Translations under genes and position numbers: made by a program
Shown: in pieces, positions 51,697 through 60,217 of the stretch
How the letters are laid out: every line of letters begins with the position of its first letter
How positions within the stretch are numbered: the first letter of the stretch is position 1
NCBI RefSeq assembly: GCF_018140925.1
Contig: NZ_CP073315.1
Coordinates: 4,216,001 to 4,280,000, forward strand
Direction: 5' to 3'
DNA: 64,000 nucleotides
Source: Psychrobacillus sp. INOP01
GTDB taxonomy: Bacteria; Bacillota; Bacilli; Bacillales_A; Planococcaceae
Notes under the pieces: generated by a model
Database searches by the model: none
What the model was told of the DNA's origin: nothing
Seen by the model: only the letters and a program-made list of their open reading frames with translations

Positions 51697-51731
51697 AAAA
51701 CTCTCTCTTATACAAGAGGGAGTTTTTTTCT
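51697..51731. terminator. Bidirectional terminator
   Basis: AAACTCTCTCTT..AAGAGGGAGTTT with T-run; it lies 3' of the TetR gene. Confidence 0.75.
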
Positions 51732-51815
51732 TTTAGTTTTGAAATAGAAGAGGAGAATGAAAATTAGAATTTTTAGATTCATATAACCAGACAAATAAAA
51801 TTGAAGCATTCCGAG

Positions 51816-52397
51816 CTACTTAAGCAATGTAAGTATCTCTTTTATTGCATTATCAACAAATGATCGCTTTGGACGAGATTTCATTATTACGGTAAGTCCA
51901 ATTAACGATACGATTAGTGCCTGTGCTAAGGATTTCGCGTTTACATCGGTCTCAAGTTCACCTGATTGTATACCTCGTTCAATGGTTTCTTGAAATATGA
52001 TTGAAAGGTACATTTGATGTTCCCTTGTAAGAATTTCAAATTTCTCATCATGAGGCGCAAGTTCGACCATTGTATTAATGCAAAAGCATCCTCTACTGGG
52101 ACTTTTTGTGTATTCCTCAGCAACCACTTCTTCAAAAAAAGTGCAAAATGCTTCCTTTACTGATGGAAAGTTTTGAAGTCTTGTTCGGATATCAGAAGCA
52201 CGGGACATCGTGTATTTGCGTAGAGCGGCTTCGAACAATTCTTTTTTACCCCCAAAGGCAGAGTAAATACTGGGTCGTTGAATTCCCATTCTGGAAGTTA
52301 AATCACTTAATGAGGTTGCTTCATACCCCTTCTCCCAAAATAGTTGCATAGCTGCATCTAATACTTTTTCTTCGTCAAATTCGCGGGTTCGTCCCAT
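51816..52397 (-). CDS. TetR-family transcriptional repressor
   Basis: 193 residues from ATG 52397 (GAGAGG ahead). HTH: TREFDEEKVLDAAMQLFWEKGYEATSLSDL with TSRMGIQRPSIYSAFGGKKELF; the C-terminal part has the YezE/AcrR-like GCFCINTMVELAP segment with cysteines. Divergent from an MFS exporter and two operator-like dyads, so it very likely represses that transporter until an inducer binds. Confidence 0.88.
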   Translation of the reverse strand: MGRTREFDEEKVLDAAMQLFWEKGYEATSLSDLTSRMGIQRPSIYSAFGGKKELFEAALRKYTMSRASDIRTRLQNFPSVKEAFCTFFEEVVAEEYTKSPSRGCFCINTMVELAPHDEKFEILTREHQMYLSIIFQETIERGIQSGELETDVNAKSLAQALIVSLIGLTVIMKSRPKRSFVDNAIKEILTLLK

Positions 52398-52469
52398 AGT
52401 CAAAACCTCTCGTTACTTTTTTTTGTTTAATTATAACTATCATATGAAACTGCCAATTGTCTCATTTGC

Positions 52470-52483
52470 ATACTGAACAGTAT
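52470..52483. promoter_or_regulatory. Operator-like dyad 1 (TetR)
   Basis: ATACTGAACAGTAT, an inverted repeat of ATACTG, close to the TetR gene's own promoter region. Confidence 0.5.
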
Positions 52484-52631
52484 AATATAAAAATACATTT
52501 TTCTCTTTATATTGTCAAATGTAGACTACTTAATCCTAACAAGATATTTCCATAAGAAAAGACGTTATTACACGAAATGTAATTTATGCGTTGACAGAAT
52601 TAGTTTCTATAAGTTATATTTACCAAGCAAT

Positions 52632-52654
52632 ATAACATACTGTTCGGTAAGTTA
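52632..52654. promoter_or_regulatory. Operator-like dyad 2 (TetR)
   Basis: TAACATACTGTTCGGTAAGTTA, sharing TACTGTTC with dyad 1, 45 bases ahead of the transporter start. Two copies of one motif between divergent genes suit a TetR-type switch. Confidence 0.6.
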
Positions 52655-52698
52655 TATTTCTCAGTATTTAAAATTAATAGGAATAAGGGGTGTACTGA

Positions 52699-53961
52699 GT
52701 GGAGGAAATTAAAGAAAAAATAGCAGTCAATGCAGAGATAAAGGCGAATTCGAATCGGGGAGCATATATCTCATCTGATTCAATCCGTGTCACTTCTATG
52801 TCTCGTAATGTGACATTATTATTTGCCGCTGCCTGTGGGATGTCAGTCGCAAATATCTACTTCGCACAACCGCTACTTGATCAGCTGTCGAGTGAGTTTG
52901 GTATTGACTATTCCATCATTGGAATTGTTATTACCATTACTCAAATCTTTTATGGATTAGGATTGCTACTGCTAGTGCCACTTGGTGATTTTCTGAACCA
53001 GCGCCTATTGATTATCGGCCAGATGTTATTATCCGTAATAGTTTTGGTTATAGTTGGAACTGCTTCCAACAGCACGATACTATTTGCAGGATTGGCTTTA
53101 GTGGGACTACTTGCGGTCGTAACTCAGACTCTTGTGGCATTCGCAGCATCTATGGCTGCTCCTGCAGAACGAGGGCGTGTGGTTGGTATTGTAACAAGCG
53201 GAATTGTAGTCGGCATACTTCTTGCGCGGTCCTTTGCAGGAATATTAACGGATGTTGCAGGGTGGCGTTCCGTATATCTAGTCTCTGCTGCACTAATGCT
53301 TTTTATGGTTTGTATGTTTTTTAGGGTATTGCCCAATATTGAACGAGAGGTAAAATCACTGTCCTATCCTCAATTGCTTAGAACGGTGTTTATATTGTTT
53401 AAACAAGAACGGATCTTACGCATCCGCTCTGTTCTTGCCCTACTGATTTTTGCTGATTTCAGCATTTTGTGGACTTCACTAGTACTGCCCCTTAGCACTC
53501 CGCCATTATCTCTTTCGCATAGCGCAATTGGAGCACTTGGTCTTGTAGGAGTGGCTGGGGCTTTATCTGCAGCGCGTGCTGGGAAGCTAGCTGATAAGGG
53601 TTACGGACAGAGAACAACAGGCATTGCTTTAACCTTATTGTTGATTTCTTGGTTATTCATTAGCTATACAGAGCAATCGCTATTAGCATTAGTTATAGGT
53701 ATTGTACTGCTTGATTTGGCGGTGCAAGCCATACATGTTACTAATCAAACGATGATTCTTCCATTGCGTCCGGAGGCACGGAGTCGGTTAACAGCTGGGT
53801 ACATGGTGTTTTATTCTATCGGCAGTGCTAGCGGATCAATTGCTTCTACCCAAATGTACGCGCACTATGGGTGGATAGGAGTATGCTTGCTCGGGGCGTC
53901 AGTTAGTGCTTTAGCTCTTCTTTTTTGGACAATGACTAGGCGCGATACTGCTTCCGAATAA
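52699..53961 (+). CDS. MFS transporter (YnfM-like exporter)
   Basis: 420 residues, 12 membrane helices. The MFS signature appears as GLGLLLLVPLGDFLNQRLLII, and SVANIYFAQPLLDQL near the N-terminus is typical of the YnfM/arabinose-efflux-like branch. A drug or metabolite exporter is likely; substrate unknown. GTG start with AAGGGGTG ahead. Composition is clearly GC-richer than the cassettes. Confidence 0.85.
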   Translation: MEEIKEKIAVNAEIKANSNRGAYISSDSIRVTSMSRNVTLLFAAACGMSVANIYFAQPLLDQLSSEFGIDYSIIGIVITITQIFYGLGLLLLVPLGDFLNQRLLIIGQMLLSVIVLVIVGTASNSTILFAGLALVGLLAVVTQTLVAFAASMAAPAERGRVVGIVTSGIVVGILLARSFAGILTDVAGWRSVYLVSAALMLFMVCMFFRVLPNIEREVKSLSYPQLLRTVFILFKQERILRIRSVLALLIFADFSILWTSLVLPLSTPPLSLSHSAIGALGLVGVAGALSAARAGKLADKGYGQRTTGIALTLLLISWLFISYTEQSLLALVIGIVLLDLAVQAIHVTNQTMILPLRPEARSRLTAGYMVFYSIGSASGSIASTQMYAHYGWIGVCLLGASVSALALLFWTMTRRDTASE

Positions 53962-54128
53962 AAATATGCCTGTGTCATATCATATCCAGATTCAACATCA
54001 TGAATCTGAGCTACACTGCAACAAGTTTTAGAAGAAATGAATACTAGTACAGAATAAAGATCAGATATTGTAATTTGTTACTTACAAAATTGTGGTGGAG
54101 AAAAATTTGAAATAGGAGAGGATTGTAT

Positions 54129-55208
54129 ATGGAAATAGGCATTACTTCATTTGTAGAAACTAAACCAGATATTCAGTCTGGAGAAGTGATGAGTCACGCA
54201 CTACGATTGCGTGAAGTGATAGAGGAAATTGTTCTTGCTGATCAGGTGGGACTTGATGTGTTTGGCATAGGTGAGCATCATAGGGAAGATTATGCGGCCT
54301 CTTCACCAGCAGTTTTGCTGTCTGCCGCTGCTACGCTCACGAAACGGATTAGGCTGACTAGTGCAGTTACAGTGCTTTCTTCAGCAGATCCAGTACGCGT
54401 TTTTCAGGATTTTTCAACGTTGGATGGTATTTCAAATGGGCGTGCGGAGATTATGGCGGGAAGAGGGTCGTTTGTTGAATCTTTTCCATTGTTTGGCTAT
54501 AACTTGAATGATTATGATGAACTTTTTGAAGAACATTTGGAATTGCTTCTAAAATTACGTGAGGCCGAAAAGGTAACTTGGAAAGGTAGGCATCGAGCAG
54601 CGATTAACAATTTGGGAATATATCCACGGCCAGTTCAAAGTTCTTTACCGATATGGGTCGGCAGTGGGGGGAATCAGGAGTCTGCTATTCGTGCTGGTTT
54701 GCTAGGACTGCCACTGATGCTTGCAATTATCGGTGGAAACCCGATTCAGTTTGAACCGCTCGTGCAGCTTTATAAGAAAGCTGCAGCCCATGCTGGTCAC
54801 GACGAATCACGGCTTAAGGTTGGATCACATTCGATAGGATTTATTGCAGAGAATACTGAAACAGCAGCAGATATGTTTTTCCCATCTACCCAGGCAGGCA
54901 TGAATAAACTTGGCAAAGAGCGGGGTTGGGCTCATTATGACCGTACTAGCTTCGATGCCGCGCGCAGTTTTGAAGGTGCGCTGTATGTTGGAGATCCAGA
55001 AACTGTTGCTCAAAAGATTATTCACCTTCGTAAATATGTAGGCATCACACGCTTTATGATGTATGTTCCATTAAGCACTATGCCGCATGACCAAGTGATG
55101 AAAGCCATTGAGCTGCTAGGAACAGAGGTAGCGCCACGGGTTCGAGAGGAAATAACCAAGTGGGAAACTGAGACAGAAAATGTATCATCATTCAAGTTAG
55201 ATTCATAA
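54129..55208 (+). CDS. LLM-class flavin-dependent oxidoreductase (luciferase-like)
   Basis: 359 residues from ATG 54129 (ATAGGAGAGG ahead). DVFGIGEHHREDYAASSPAVLL, RIRLTSAVTVLSSADPVRVFQDF and GRAEIMAGRGSFVESFPLFG are diagnostic. Two-component FMNH2-dependent monooxygenase fold. With the TetR-MFS pair it may detoxify the exported compound (inference). Confidence 0.88.
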   Translation: MEIGITSFVETKPDIQSGEVMSHALRLREVIEEIVLADQVGLDVFGIGEHHREDYAASSPAVLLSAAATLTKRIRLTSAVTVLSSADPVRVFQDFSTLDGISNGRAEIMAGRGSFVESFPLFGYNLNDYDELFEEHLELLLKLREAEKVTWKGRHRAAINNLGIYPRPVQSSLPIWVGSGGNQESAIRAGLLGLPLMLAIIGGNPIQFEPLVQLYKKAAAHAGHDESRLKVGSHSIGFIAENTETAADMFFPSTQAGMNKLGKERGWAHYDRTSFDAARSFEGALYVGDPETVAQKIIHLRKYVGITRFMMYVPLSTMPHDQVMKAIELLGTEVAPRVREEITKWETETENVSSFKLDS

Positions 55209-55230
55209 TGCCTCATACTAAATTGAGAAC

Positions 55231-55311
55231 TGGTAGGCCATCAAGCTTGCGGCGAAAAGCCCTCTATTCGTTTATCAGCTTCAAACGAAGACCATGCATT
55301 TGACGGTAACA
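55231..55311 (-). pseudogene. Recombinase scrap (array recombinase, copy 4)
   Basis: About 80 bases matching the 5' part of the tyrosine recombinase gene (CGAAAAGCCCTCTATTCG, CTTCAAACGAAGACCATGC on the plus strand). It sits at the right edge of the GC-richer block without half-sites, suggesting recombinase DNA once lay here. Confidence 0.8.
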
Positions 55312-55339
55312 GCATTGAAATAAATATGGAGGTGTTCAA

Positions 55340-55765
55340 ATGACACCAGAACAAATAATTAGAAAATTTTTTGAAGAAGTACGATCAGGAAAAAATCCAG
55401 ACTACTCAAATCAATTAATGTCCGAACAAGTATTGGCTCATCAAATTGTATCCGAGGAAGAACAAACAGTTTTAAGGACGCCTAAAGATTATGCTGAACA
55501 CGTAAGAGAAATGATGGAAGCCTATGGTAATTATTCTTTAGAAATTCAAGAATTATTGGTACAAGGAAATAAAGTATATGTCCGTTGGAAACAAGTAGGT
55601 GCACACGTAGGAGTAGTCGATGGATATCAACCTACAGGACTTACTATAACTCAAATGACAAGTGCAGTATATAAGATAGAAGGTGGAAAAATTTCCGAGT
55701 ATTGGATTCAAATTGATAGGTCAGGGATTCAAAAACAATTAGAGTACAATAAACATATTAAATAG
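55340..55765 (+). CDS. SnoaL-like / NTF2-fold protein
   Basis: 141 residues. EQIIRKFFEEVRSGKNPDYS, a central GNYSLEIQELLVQGNKVYVRW and ISEYWIQIDRSGIQKQL follow the ester-cyclase-like SnoaL group. These small cone-shaped proteins act as cyclases, isomerases or binding proteins; reaction not predictable. ATGGAGGTG precedes the ATG. Confidence 0.8.
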   Translation: MTPEQIIRKFFEEVRSGKNPDYSNQLMSEQVLAHQIVSEEEQTVLRTPKDYAEHVREMMEAYGNYSLEIQELLVQGNKVYVRWKQVGAHVGVVDGYQPTGLTITQMTSAVYKIEGGKISEYWIQIDRSGIQKQLEYNKHIK

Positions 55766-55801
55766 TTATTTGATATTCCAAAGTGTTAGGATAATAAACT
55801 T

Positions 55802-55868
55802 TTCTTGAACTAAAGGGTGCTTTAGCAGAACAAGACCATCAACCATCATTCGATGGTCTATTTATATG
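55802..55868 (+). repeat. Array repeat 49, left half, class C terminator
   Basis: TTCTTGAACTAAAGGGTGCT, TTAGCAGAACAAG, ACCATCATTCGATGGT hairpin preceded by a duplicated CCATCAA. Continues into repeat 50 rather than an RH. Confidence 0.85.
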
Positions 55869-55903
55869 TACAGAACAATCAAATAGATTTAGGCGATCCA
55901 GAA

Positions 55904-55945
55904 GTATTTCACTTAAACTAACGGGTGCTTTACTTCAAGAAGAAT
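55904..55945 (+). repeat. Array repeat 50, class C prefix switching to LH
   Basis: AGTATTTCACTTAAACTAACG, the normal approach to a class C right half, continues as GGTGCTTTACTTCAAGAAG of a left half. RH is missing. The switch point is CTAACG. Confidence 0.85.
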
Positions 55946-55994
55946 TGAAAGTATTTCGGTAGTCGAATAGTTAAACTAAGGGCAGGAGGTTTAC

Positions 55995-56432
55995 ATGGAC
56001 AAAACATCGCTATATGCATATATTCTATTTAGCGGAAATGATGATTTCCCATTAGATGTCGTTACGGAAAGACTAGGCGTGCAACCTACGAAAACTTGGA
56101 AAGTAGGAGAACGAGTAGAGCCTAACCATCCAAAAAATCAGTTATTACGGTCATATACTGGTTGGCATTTTGAAATAGAAACTAAAGAATCACTAGATAC
56201 AGAAGATGTATTACGTCCACTTTTAGAAGTATTCCAATCAAAGACAGATACGATTAATCAATTAAAAGAAGAACTTATTTTAGATGTACGTCTAGAGTTA
56301 GTTATACAGATTTACGATGGATATACTCCAGGATTAGTGATTTATCCTGAATTCAGTAAGTTCGCTGCAGAAATAAATGCTTTTTTAGACGTTGATATGT
56401 ATGTGTTTTCTATTAATGATCCAAATGAATAA
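55995..56432 (+). CDS. DUF4279-type protein
   Basis: 145 residues. LYAYILFSGNDDFPLDVVTE then LGVQPTKTWKVGE, TGWHFEIETKESLDTEDVL and a closing ELVIQIYDGYTPGLVIYPE are the DUF4279 pattern. Proteins of this family often sit near immunity genes; function unproven. GCAGGAGG precedes the ATG. Confidence 0.8.
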   Translation: MDKTSLYAYILFSGNDDFPLDVVTERLGVQPTKTWKVGERVEPNHPKNQLLRSYTGWHFEIETKESLDTEDVLRPLLEVFQSKTDTINQLKEELILDVRLELVIQIYDGYTPGLVIYPEFSKFAAEINAFLDVDMYVFSINDPNE

Positions 56433-56489
56433 ACGGACTATTATAAACTACATGTCCACATATAATAAAGATTACTAAGAATGTCAATT

Positions 56490-56571
56490 ATTCTTCAACT
56501 AACGGGTGCTTTACTTCAAGAAGGGGTAAAGCCTTTTTTGTTGAACTAACGCGGCAGGTTAGTTTAATAAG
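56490..56571 (+). repeat. Array repeat 51, full, class A
   Basis: TTCTTCAACTAACGGGTGCT, class A hairpin, shortened T-run, RH GAACTAACGCGGCAGGTTAG then TTTAATAAG. Last full repeat before the thiamine operon. Confidence 0.92.
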
Positions 56572-56667
56572 AAAATGGGAGTTTTTATGTTCGCATTAGA
56601 CTCATTATGTGTAATAGAAAGAAAGGCGCAAAAAAATTACGACTGTAACTTAAATAGAAAAAAATAT

Positions 56668-57063
56668 TTACTGTTCTGGGTGAAGGATATTGCAGGCACT
56701 TAACCAATTTCCAGAAGGATCTTTAAATCCAAAACCACCAAATTCGCCTTGTAAATTTAAAGGACCAACTTCAACTTGTTTTCCTTCAAGCCACTCATAT
56801 AATTCTTTTAAGGTAGGAGTATAAAAGTCAATTATGCTATGAACGATATTAGTATTTGTATTTGTGAATGATAATCCATTAATTTCTTCAGTTTCAACCA
56901 AGAAAATCGTTGGAACTCCTTTTGATTTCATAGTAAGCATAGCATTTTTTTTACCTTGAAAGTGGACTTCGGCACCCAGGATATCGATATAAAACTTTAT
57001 AGATTCTTCTAAATTAGTAACTGGTATTTCCAGTGTAGCAATATGTGATATTAAATTAGTCAT
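56668..57063 (-). CDS. VOC-family (glyoxalase/bleomycin-resistance fold) protein
   Basis: 131 residues. HIATLEIPVTNLEESIKFYI then LGAEVHFQG, a metal-ligand-like NTNIVHSIIDFYT, and GGFGFKDPSGNWLSA are the paired beta-alpha-beta-beta-beta modules of the vicinal oxygen chelate fold. Members are dioxygenases, isomerases, or drug-binding resistance proteins; which one is unknown. Confidence 0.85.
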   Translation of the reverse strand: MTNLISHIATLEIPVTNLEESIKFYIDILGAEVHFQGKKNAMLTMKSKGVPTIFLVETEEINGLSFTNTNTNIVHSIIDFYTPTLKELYEWLEGKQVEVGPLNLQGEFGGFGFKDPSGNWLSACNILHPEQ

Positions 57064-57144
57064 AGTAGCCTCCTGTGTTTTGTTTGCACATATATTTTTC
57101 TACACTCAATTAAGAAATCCTTCTTAAGTTTCATTAAGAATGGA

Positions 57145-57387
57145 ATGTCTTATCAAACAAGCCGTTTACATCAAGAACAAGATTCTTTAATGATAGATAC
57201 AGAATACCTATCTGAATTGTTCGAAAAAGGTTTACCAACTTTAAATCAAACAATTACTATAATTTCAACTACTTTAAATATAAGATATAAAGAAATTATT
57301 CAAGAAATCCTTTTATGTATGTATCAACAAGATATGTTCAAAGAACTAATTAGTTTTCTATTTCCGGAAGAAGTAAAGAACCTATAA
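57145..57387 (+). CDS. Hypothetical protein (80 aa)
   Basis: Open frame with TEYLSELFEKGLPTLNQTIT and ILLCMYQQDMFKELISFLF; mostly helical. The ribosome site is poor (AATGGA). Possibly genuine, not recognised. Confidence 0.4.
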   Translation: MSYQTSRLHQEQDSLMIDTEYLSELFEKGLPTLNQTITIISTTLNIRYKEIIQEILLCMYQQDMFKELISFLFPEEVKNL

Positions 57388-57550
57388 TTAAAATTACTTA
57401 GTGTTTCACAGTGAACCCCCAGTGAGTAAACTGTCCGCTTAGGGTTAACTTTATTAATTTTTAACTTCTCATGCAGTAGCTTGAAGTTAAATAACTGTAT
57501 TTAGTATACAGATTCCGAACTGCCTATATCGTTAATTGAATTTAAACAAG

Positions 57551-57582
57551 TTCCCAAAGCGGGATTTGGGAATATTTTTTTG
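57551..57582 (+). terminator. Intrinsic terminator
   Basis: TTCCCAAA-GCGGGA-TTTGGGAA then TATTTTTTT. Otherwise 57388-57660 holds only this and the approach to the riboswitches. Confidence 0.8.
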
Positions 57583-57666
57583 ACTATTTGTAGTGGTGTA
57601 GTAGTTTAAGATAAGCTTGTTAAAATCCATTTGTTTTGATACACTCAAGCTAATTAAATGCATTTG

Positions 57667-57741
57667 CAGGGGGACACATTGGTGTTGAGAAGGTAAAATC
57701 TGACCCTTAGAACCTGACCGTTAATACGGACGTAGGGAGCA
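57667..57741 (+). ncRNA. TPP riboswitch 1
   Basis: GGGGGACACATTGGTGTTGAGA, ACCCTTAGAACCTGA, and CGTAGGGAGCA are the conserved THI-element blocks. Followed by its own terminator. It reads thiamine pyrophosphate and represses tenA-thiE in excess. Confidence 0.92.
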
Positions 57742-57774
57742 AAGTACATACAAATTATGAATTTGTACTTACTA

Positions 57775-57806
57775 GGGCTCCGCGTATTTTTTACGTGGAG
57801 CCTTTC
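57775..57806 (+). terminator. Terminator of TPP riboswitch 1
   Basis: GGCTCCGCGTA..TACGTGGAGCC with TTTCTT. Confidence 0.85.
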
Positions 57807-57826
57807 TTATGCAAATACTTTAATTG

Positions 57827-57903
57827 CGGGGGGACACTTTGGTGTTGAGAAGGTTAAAACCTGACCCTTAGAACCTGACAGTTAACACTGACGTAGGGAG
57901 CAA
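57827..57903 (+). ncRNA. TPP riboswitch 2 (tandem)
   Basis: Same blocks as the first (GGGGGGACACTTTGGTGTTGAGA split as pairing arm and CTGAGA-like box, ACCCTTAGAACCTGA, CGTAGGGAGCA), about 85 bases downstream of it. Two aptamer-terminator units in series give a sharper, digital-like response. Confidence 0.92.
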
Positions 57904-57928
57904 TTAGTGGTGTAGTTTACACTTTTTG

Positions 57929-57959
57929 GGCGTCTCTATTTTTAGAGACGCCTTTTTTT
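57929..57959 (+). terminator. Terminator of TPP riboswitch 2
   Basis: GGCGTCTCT-ATTTTT-AGAGACGCC plus a seven-T run. Confidence 0.88.
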
Positions 57960-57991
57960 GCACTTACGTCCACCAATGAGGAGGACTATGT

Positions 57992-58681
57992 ATGGAATTT
58001 TGTGAAAAAGTGAGGAAAGAAACGAATGTTTATTTTGAGGCAAGCTTCGAGCATCCATTTGTACGAGGCATTGCAGATGGAACTTTGCCGTTAGAGAAAT
58101 TTAAGTTTTATATGCTACAAGATTCGTATTATTTAAAGCATTACACAAAAGTCCTGGCGCTTGCAGCAGCGAAAGCAACAAATGAAGAGGATATTCACTA
58201 TTTTTTAGACACGGCACGATTTATTCATGAAGCCGAGTTGGAACTTCATCGTACGACGTTTAAGGATTTAGGCGTTACAGCTGAGGAAATTGAACAATTT
58301 GAAGCAGCACCTGCAGCCTATAACTATGTGAGTCATATGTATCAGGCGGTTCATACTGGAGATGTTGCAGAAGCATTTGCAGCGATTTTACCTTGCCCGT
58401 GGCTGTATCAAGAAATCGGGCAAAAAATAAAACAAGCTTCGCCTAATATACCGTTATATGCCCAATGGATTGCCCTATATGGATCAGACAAGATGAAAGA
58501 AACGATCGAAAAGCAAAAGAAAATGATGAATCGTTTAGCAGCAGAGCAACAGGAAAAAGAAAAATGGTTATATGAGCATTTTAAGAAAAGTTGTTACTAT
58601 GAATGGCAGTTTTGGGAAATGGCTTGGACGATGCAAAATTGGATGCAGGAGGTGTATATCGTTGAGCCTGCAAAAAATTAA
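57992..58681 (+). CDS. tenA: Thiaminase II / aminopyrimidine aminohydrolase TenA
   Basis: 229 residues. FEHPFVRGIADGTLPLEKFKFY then YMLQDSYYLKHY, the active cysteine in AAILPCPWLYQEIG (near 135) and glutamate in YEWQFWEMAW (near 205). It hydrolyses aminopyrimidines released from damaged thiamine so they can be reused. First gene of the operon behind the tandem riboswitches; AGGAGG precedes the ATG. Confidence 0.93.
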   Translation: MEFCEKVRKETNVYFEASFEHPFVRGIADGTLPLEKFKFYMLQDSYYLKHYTKVLALAAAKATNEEDIHYFLDTARFIHEAELELHRTTFKDLGVTAEEIEQFEAAPAAYNYVSHMYQAVHTGDVAEAFAAILPCPWLYQEIGQKIKQASPNIPLYAQWIALYGSDKMKETIEKQKKMMNRLAAEQQEKEKWLYEHFKKSCYYEWQFWEMAWTMQNWMQEVYIVEPAKN

Positions 58682-59405
58682 TACACAAAAACCTCTCGTA
58701 CATTGCATCACAAACTATGTAGTGGCGAATTTCACCGCAAATGGCTTGCTGGCGATTGGTGCTTCCCCTGTGATGGCTGATGCACAAGAGGAAGTAGCCG
58801 AAATGGCGAGTAAAGCGGATGCATTACTTCTCAATATTGGGACACTTAATGAACGCACCATTTCTTCGATGCAAGTAGCTGGCCAAAGTGCAAATACGCA
58901 CCACGTGCCGATTGTGTTAGATCCTGTTGGTGCAGGGGCAACCGTTTTTCGTACACGTACAACGCTTGCCTTATTACAACAGTTAAAGGTGAGCTTAATT
59001 CGCTGTAATATAGGAGAACTCGCTGCCATTGCCGGTGTCAATTGGCATTCAAAAGGTGTGGATAGCGGTTCAGGGAAACTTGATGTTGTACAAACTGCCA
59101 AAACCGTTGCAAGGAACTATAATTGCTTGGTCATTGTCACAGGTGAAACAGATGTATTAACAGACGGTGTTCAAGTGGCACTGATTACGGGCGGTCATGA
59201 AAAGATCACGAAAGTGACGGGCAGTGGCTGTTTACTTAGTGCGATTTGTACAGCCCTACTTGCAAGTAGTACGGAGCCTTTTTCGGATTTAGCGAATTTA
59301 TTACGTGAATATAAACAGATAAGTGAATGGGCTTATGGGCCGATTGGTACGTTGCATGAAAATGTACTGAACCATTTAGAACGATTAGCGGAGGGAACAA
59401 AATGA
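58662..59405 (+). CDS. thiM: Hydroxyethylthiazole kinase ThiM
   Basis: 247 residues from TTG 58662; AGGAGGTG lies 8 bases ahead and the gene overlaps tenA by 20 bases. A longer reading from 58572 is rejected. VHCITNYVVANFTANGLLAI, GASPVMADAQEEV, DPVGAGAT and TGSGC are the ribokinase-fold signatures. It phosphorylates the thiazole alcohol for thiamine assembly. Confidence 0.93.
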   Translation: MSLQKINTQKPLVHCITNYVVANFTANGLLAIGASPVMADAQEEVAEMASKADALLLNIGTLNERTISSMQVAGQSANTHHVPIVLDPVGAGATVFRTRTTLALLQQLKVSLIRCNIGELAAIAGVNWHSKGVDSGSGKLDVVQTAKTVARNYNCLVIVTGETDVLTDGVQVALITGGHEKITKVTGSGCLLSAICTALLASSTEPFSDLANLLREYKQISEWAYGPIGTLHENVLNHLERLAEGTK

Positions 59406-60217
59406 TTGCATGTACAATAGCAGGTTCAGACAGTGGTGGCGGCGCTGGTATTCAAGCAGATCTGAAAACATTTCAGGAATTAGGGGTGTTTGGCACATCG
59501 GTCATTACAGCATTAACTGCACAAAATACAACAGGTGTGCATGGGATTTTTACAACAACTGCATCGTTTGTACAAACACAGCTAAAGGCAGTACTCGATG
59601 ATTTTGATGTAAAAGCGATCAAAACAGGCATGTTGTTTGATGCAGGAATTATTGAAAGCGTAGTTGCGTTGCTGAAAGAGCAGCAAATTCCGTTAATAGT
59701 GGACCCCGTCATGATGGCAAAAGGAGGCGCTAGTTTGTTACAGCAGCAGGCGATACGTGCGATGAAGGAACAATTATTACCAATTGCAACCATTTGTACC
59801 CCGAATATCCCAGAAGCAGAGGTACTAACAGGTCGAACGATCCAAACGAAACAACAGATTGACCAAGCAGCGGGCGAATTATTAGCGTTAGGCGTACAAT
59901 GCGTTGTCATGAAAGGCGGGCATCTAGATGGAGAATTGGCGACTGATACGGTGTATTGGAACGGCAGGCATTTTACGATGACAACACCACGTGTACAAAC
60001 AAAAGCTACGCATGGCACAGGCTGTACATTTTCTGCTGCCCTTACGGCACAGTTAGCGAAAGGCTTATTAATGAAAGAAGCCATGATCGAGGCAAAGAAA
60101 TTTATACATTTAGCCATTTCCAACCCTTTATCTATTGGTCAAGGTCATGGACCTACCAATCATTTTGCGTACAAATGTGCAGAAGGAAAATGCGAGGTAC
60201 TGATTCATGAATCGTAA
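59402..60217 (+). CDS. thiD: HMP/HMP-phosphate kinase ThiD
   Basis: 271 residues; overlaps thiM by four bases. TIAGSDSGGGAGIQADLKTF, TALTAQNTTGVHGI, DPVMMAKGGASLL and HGTGCTFSAALTAQLAKG. It phosphorylates hydroxymethylpyrimidine twice to the diphosphate used by ThiE. Confidence 0.94.
   Translation: MIACTIAGSDSGGGAGIQADLKTFQELGVFGTSVITALTAQNTTGVHGIFTTTASFVQTQLKAVLDDFDVKAIKTGMLFDAGIIESVVALLKEQQIPLIVDPVMMAKGGASLLQQQAIRAMKEQLLPIATICTPNIPEAEVLTGRTIQTKQQIDQAAGELLALGVQCVVMKGGHLDGELATDTVYWNGRHFTMTTPRVQTKATHGTGCTFSAALTAQLAKGLLMKEAMIEAKKFIHLAISNPLSIGQGHGPTNHFAYKCAEGKCEVLIHES

Noticed and set aside
58572-58661. Longer N-terminus for ThiM
   Set aside because: It would overlap tenA by 110 bases in another frame; the TTG at 58662 has an ideal ribosome site and gives the normal family length.
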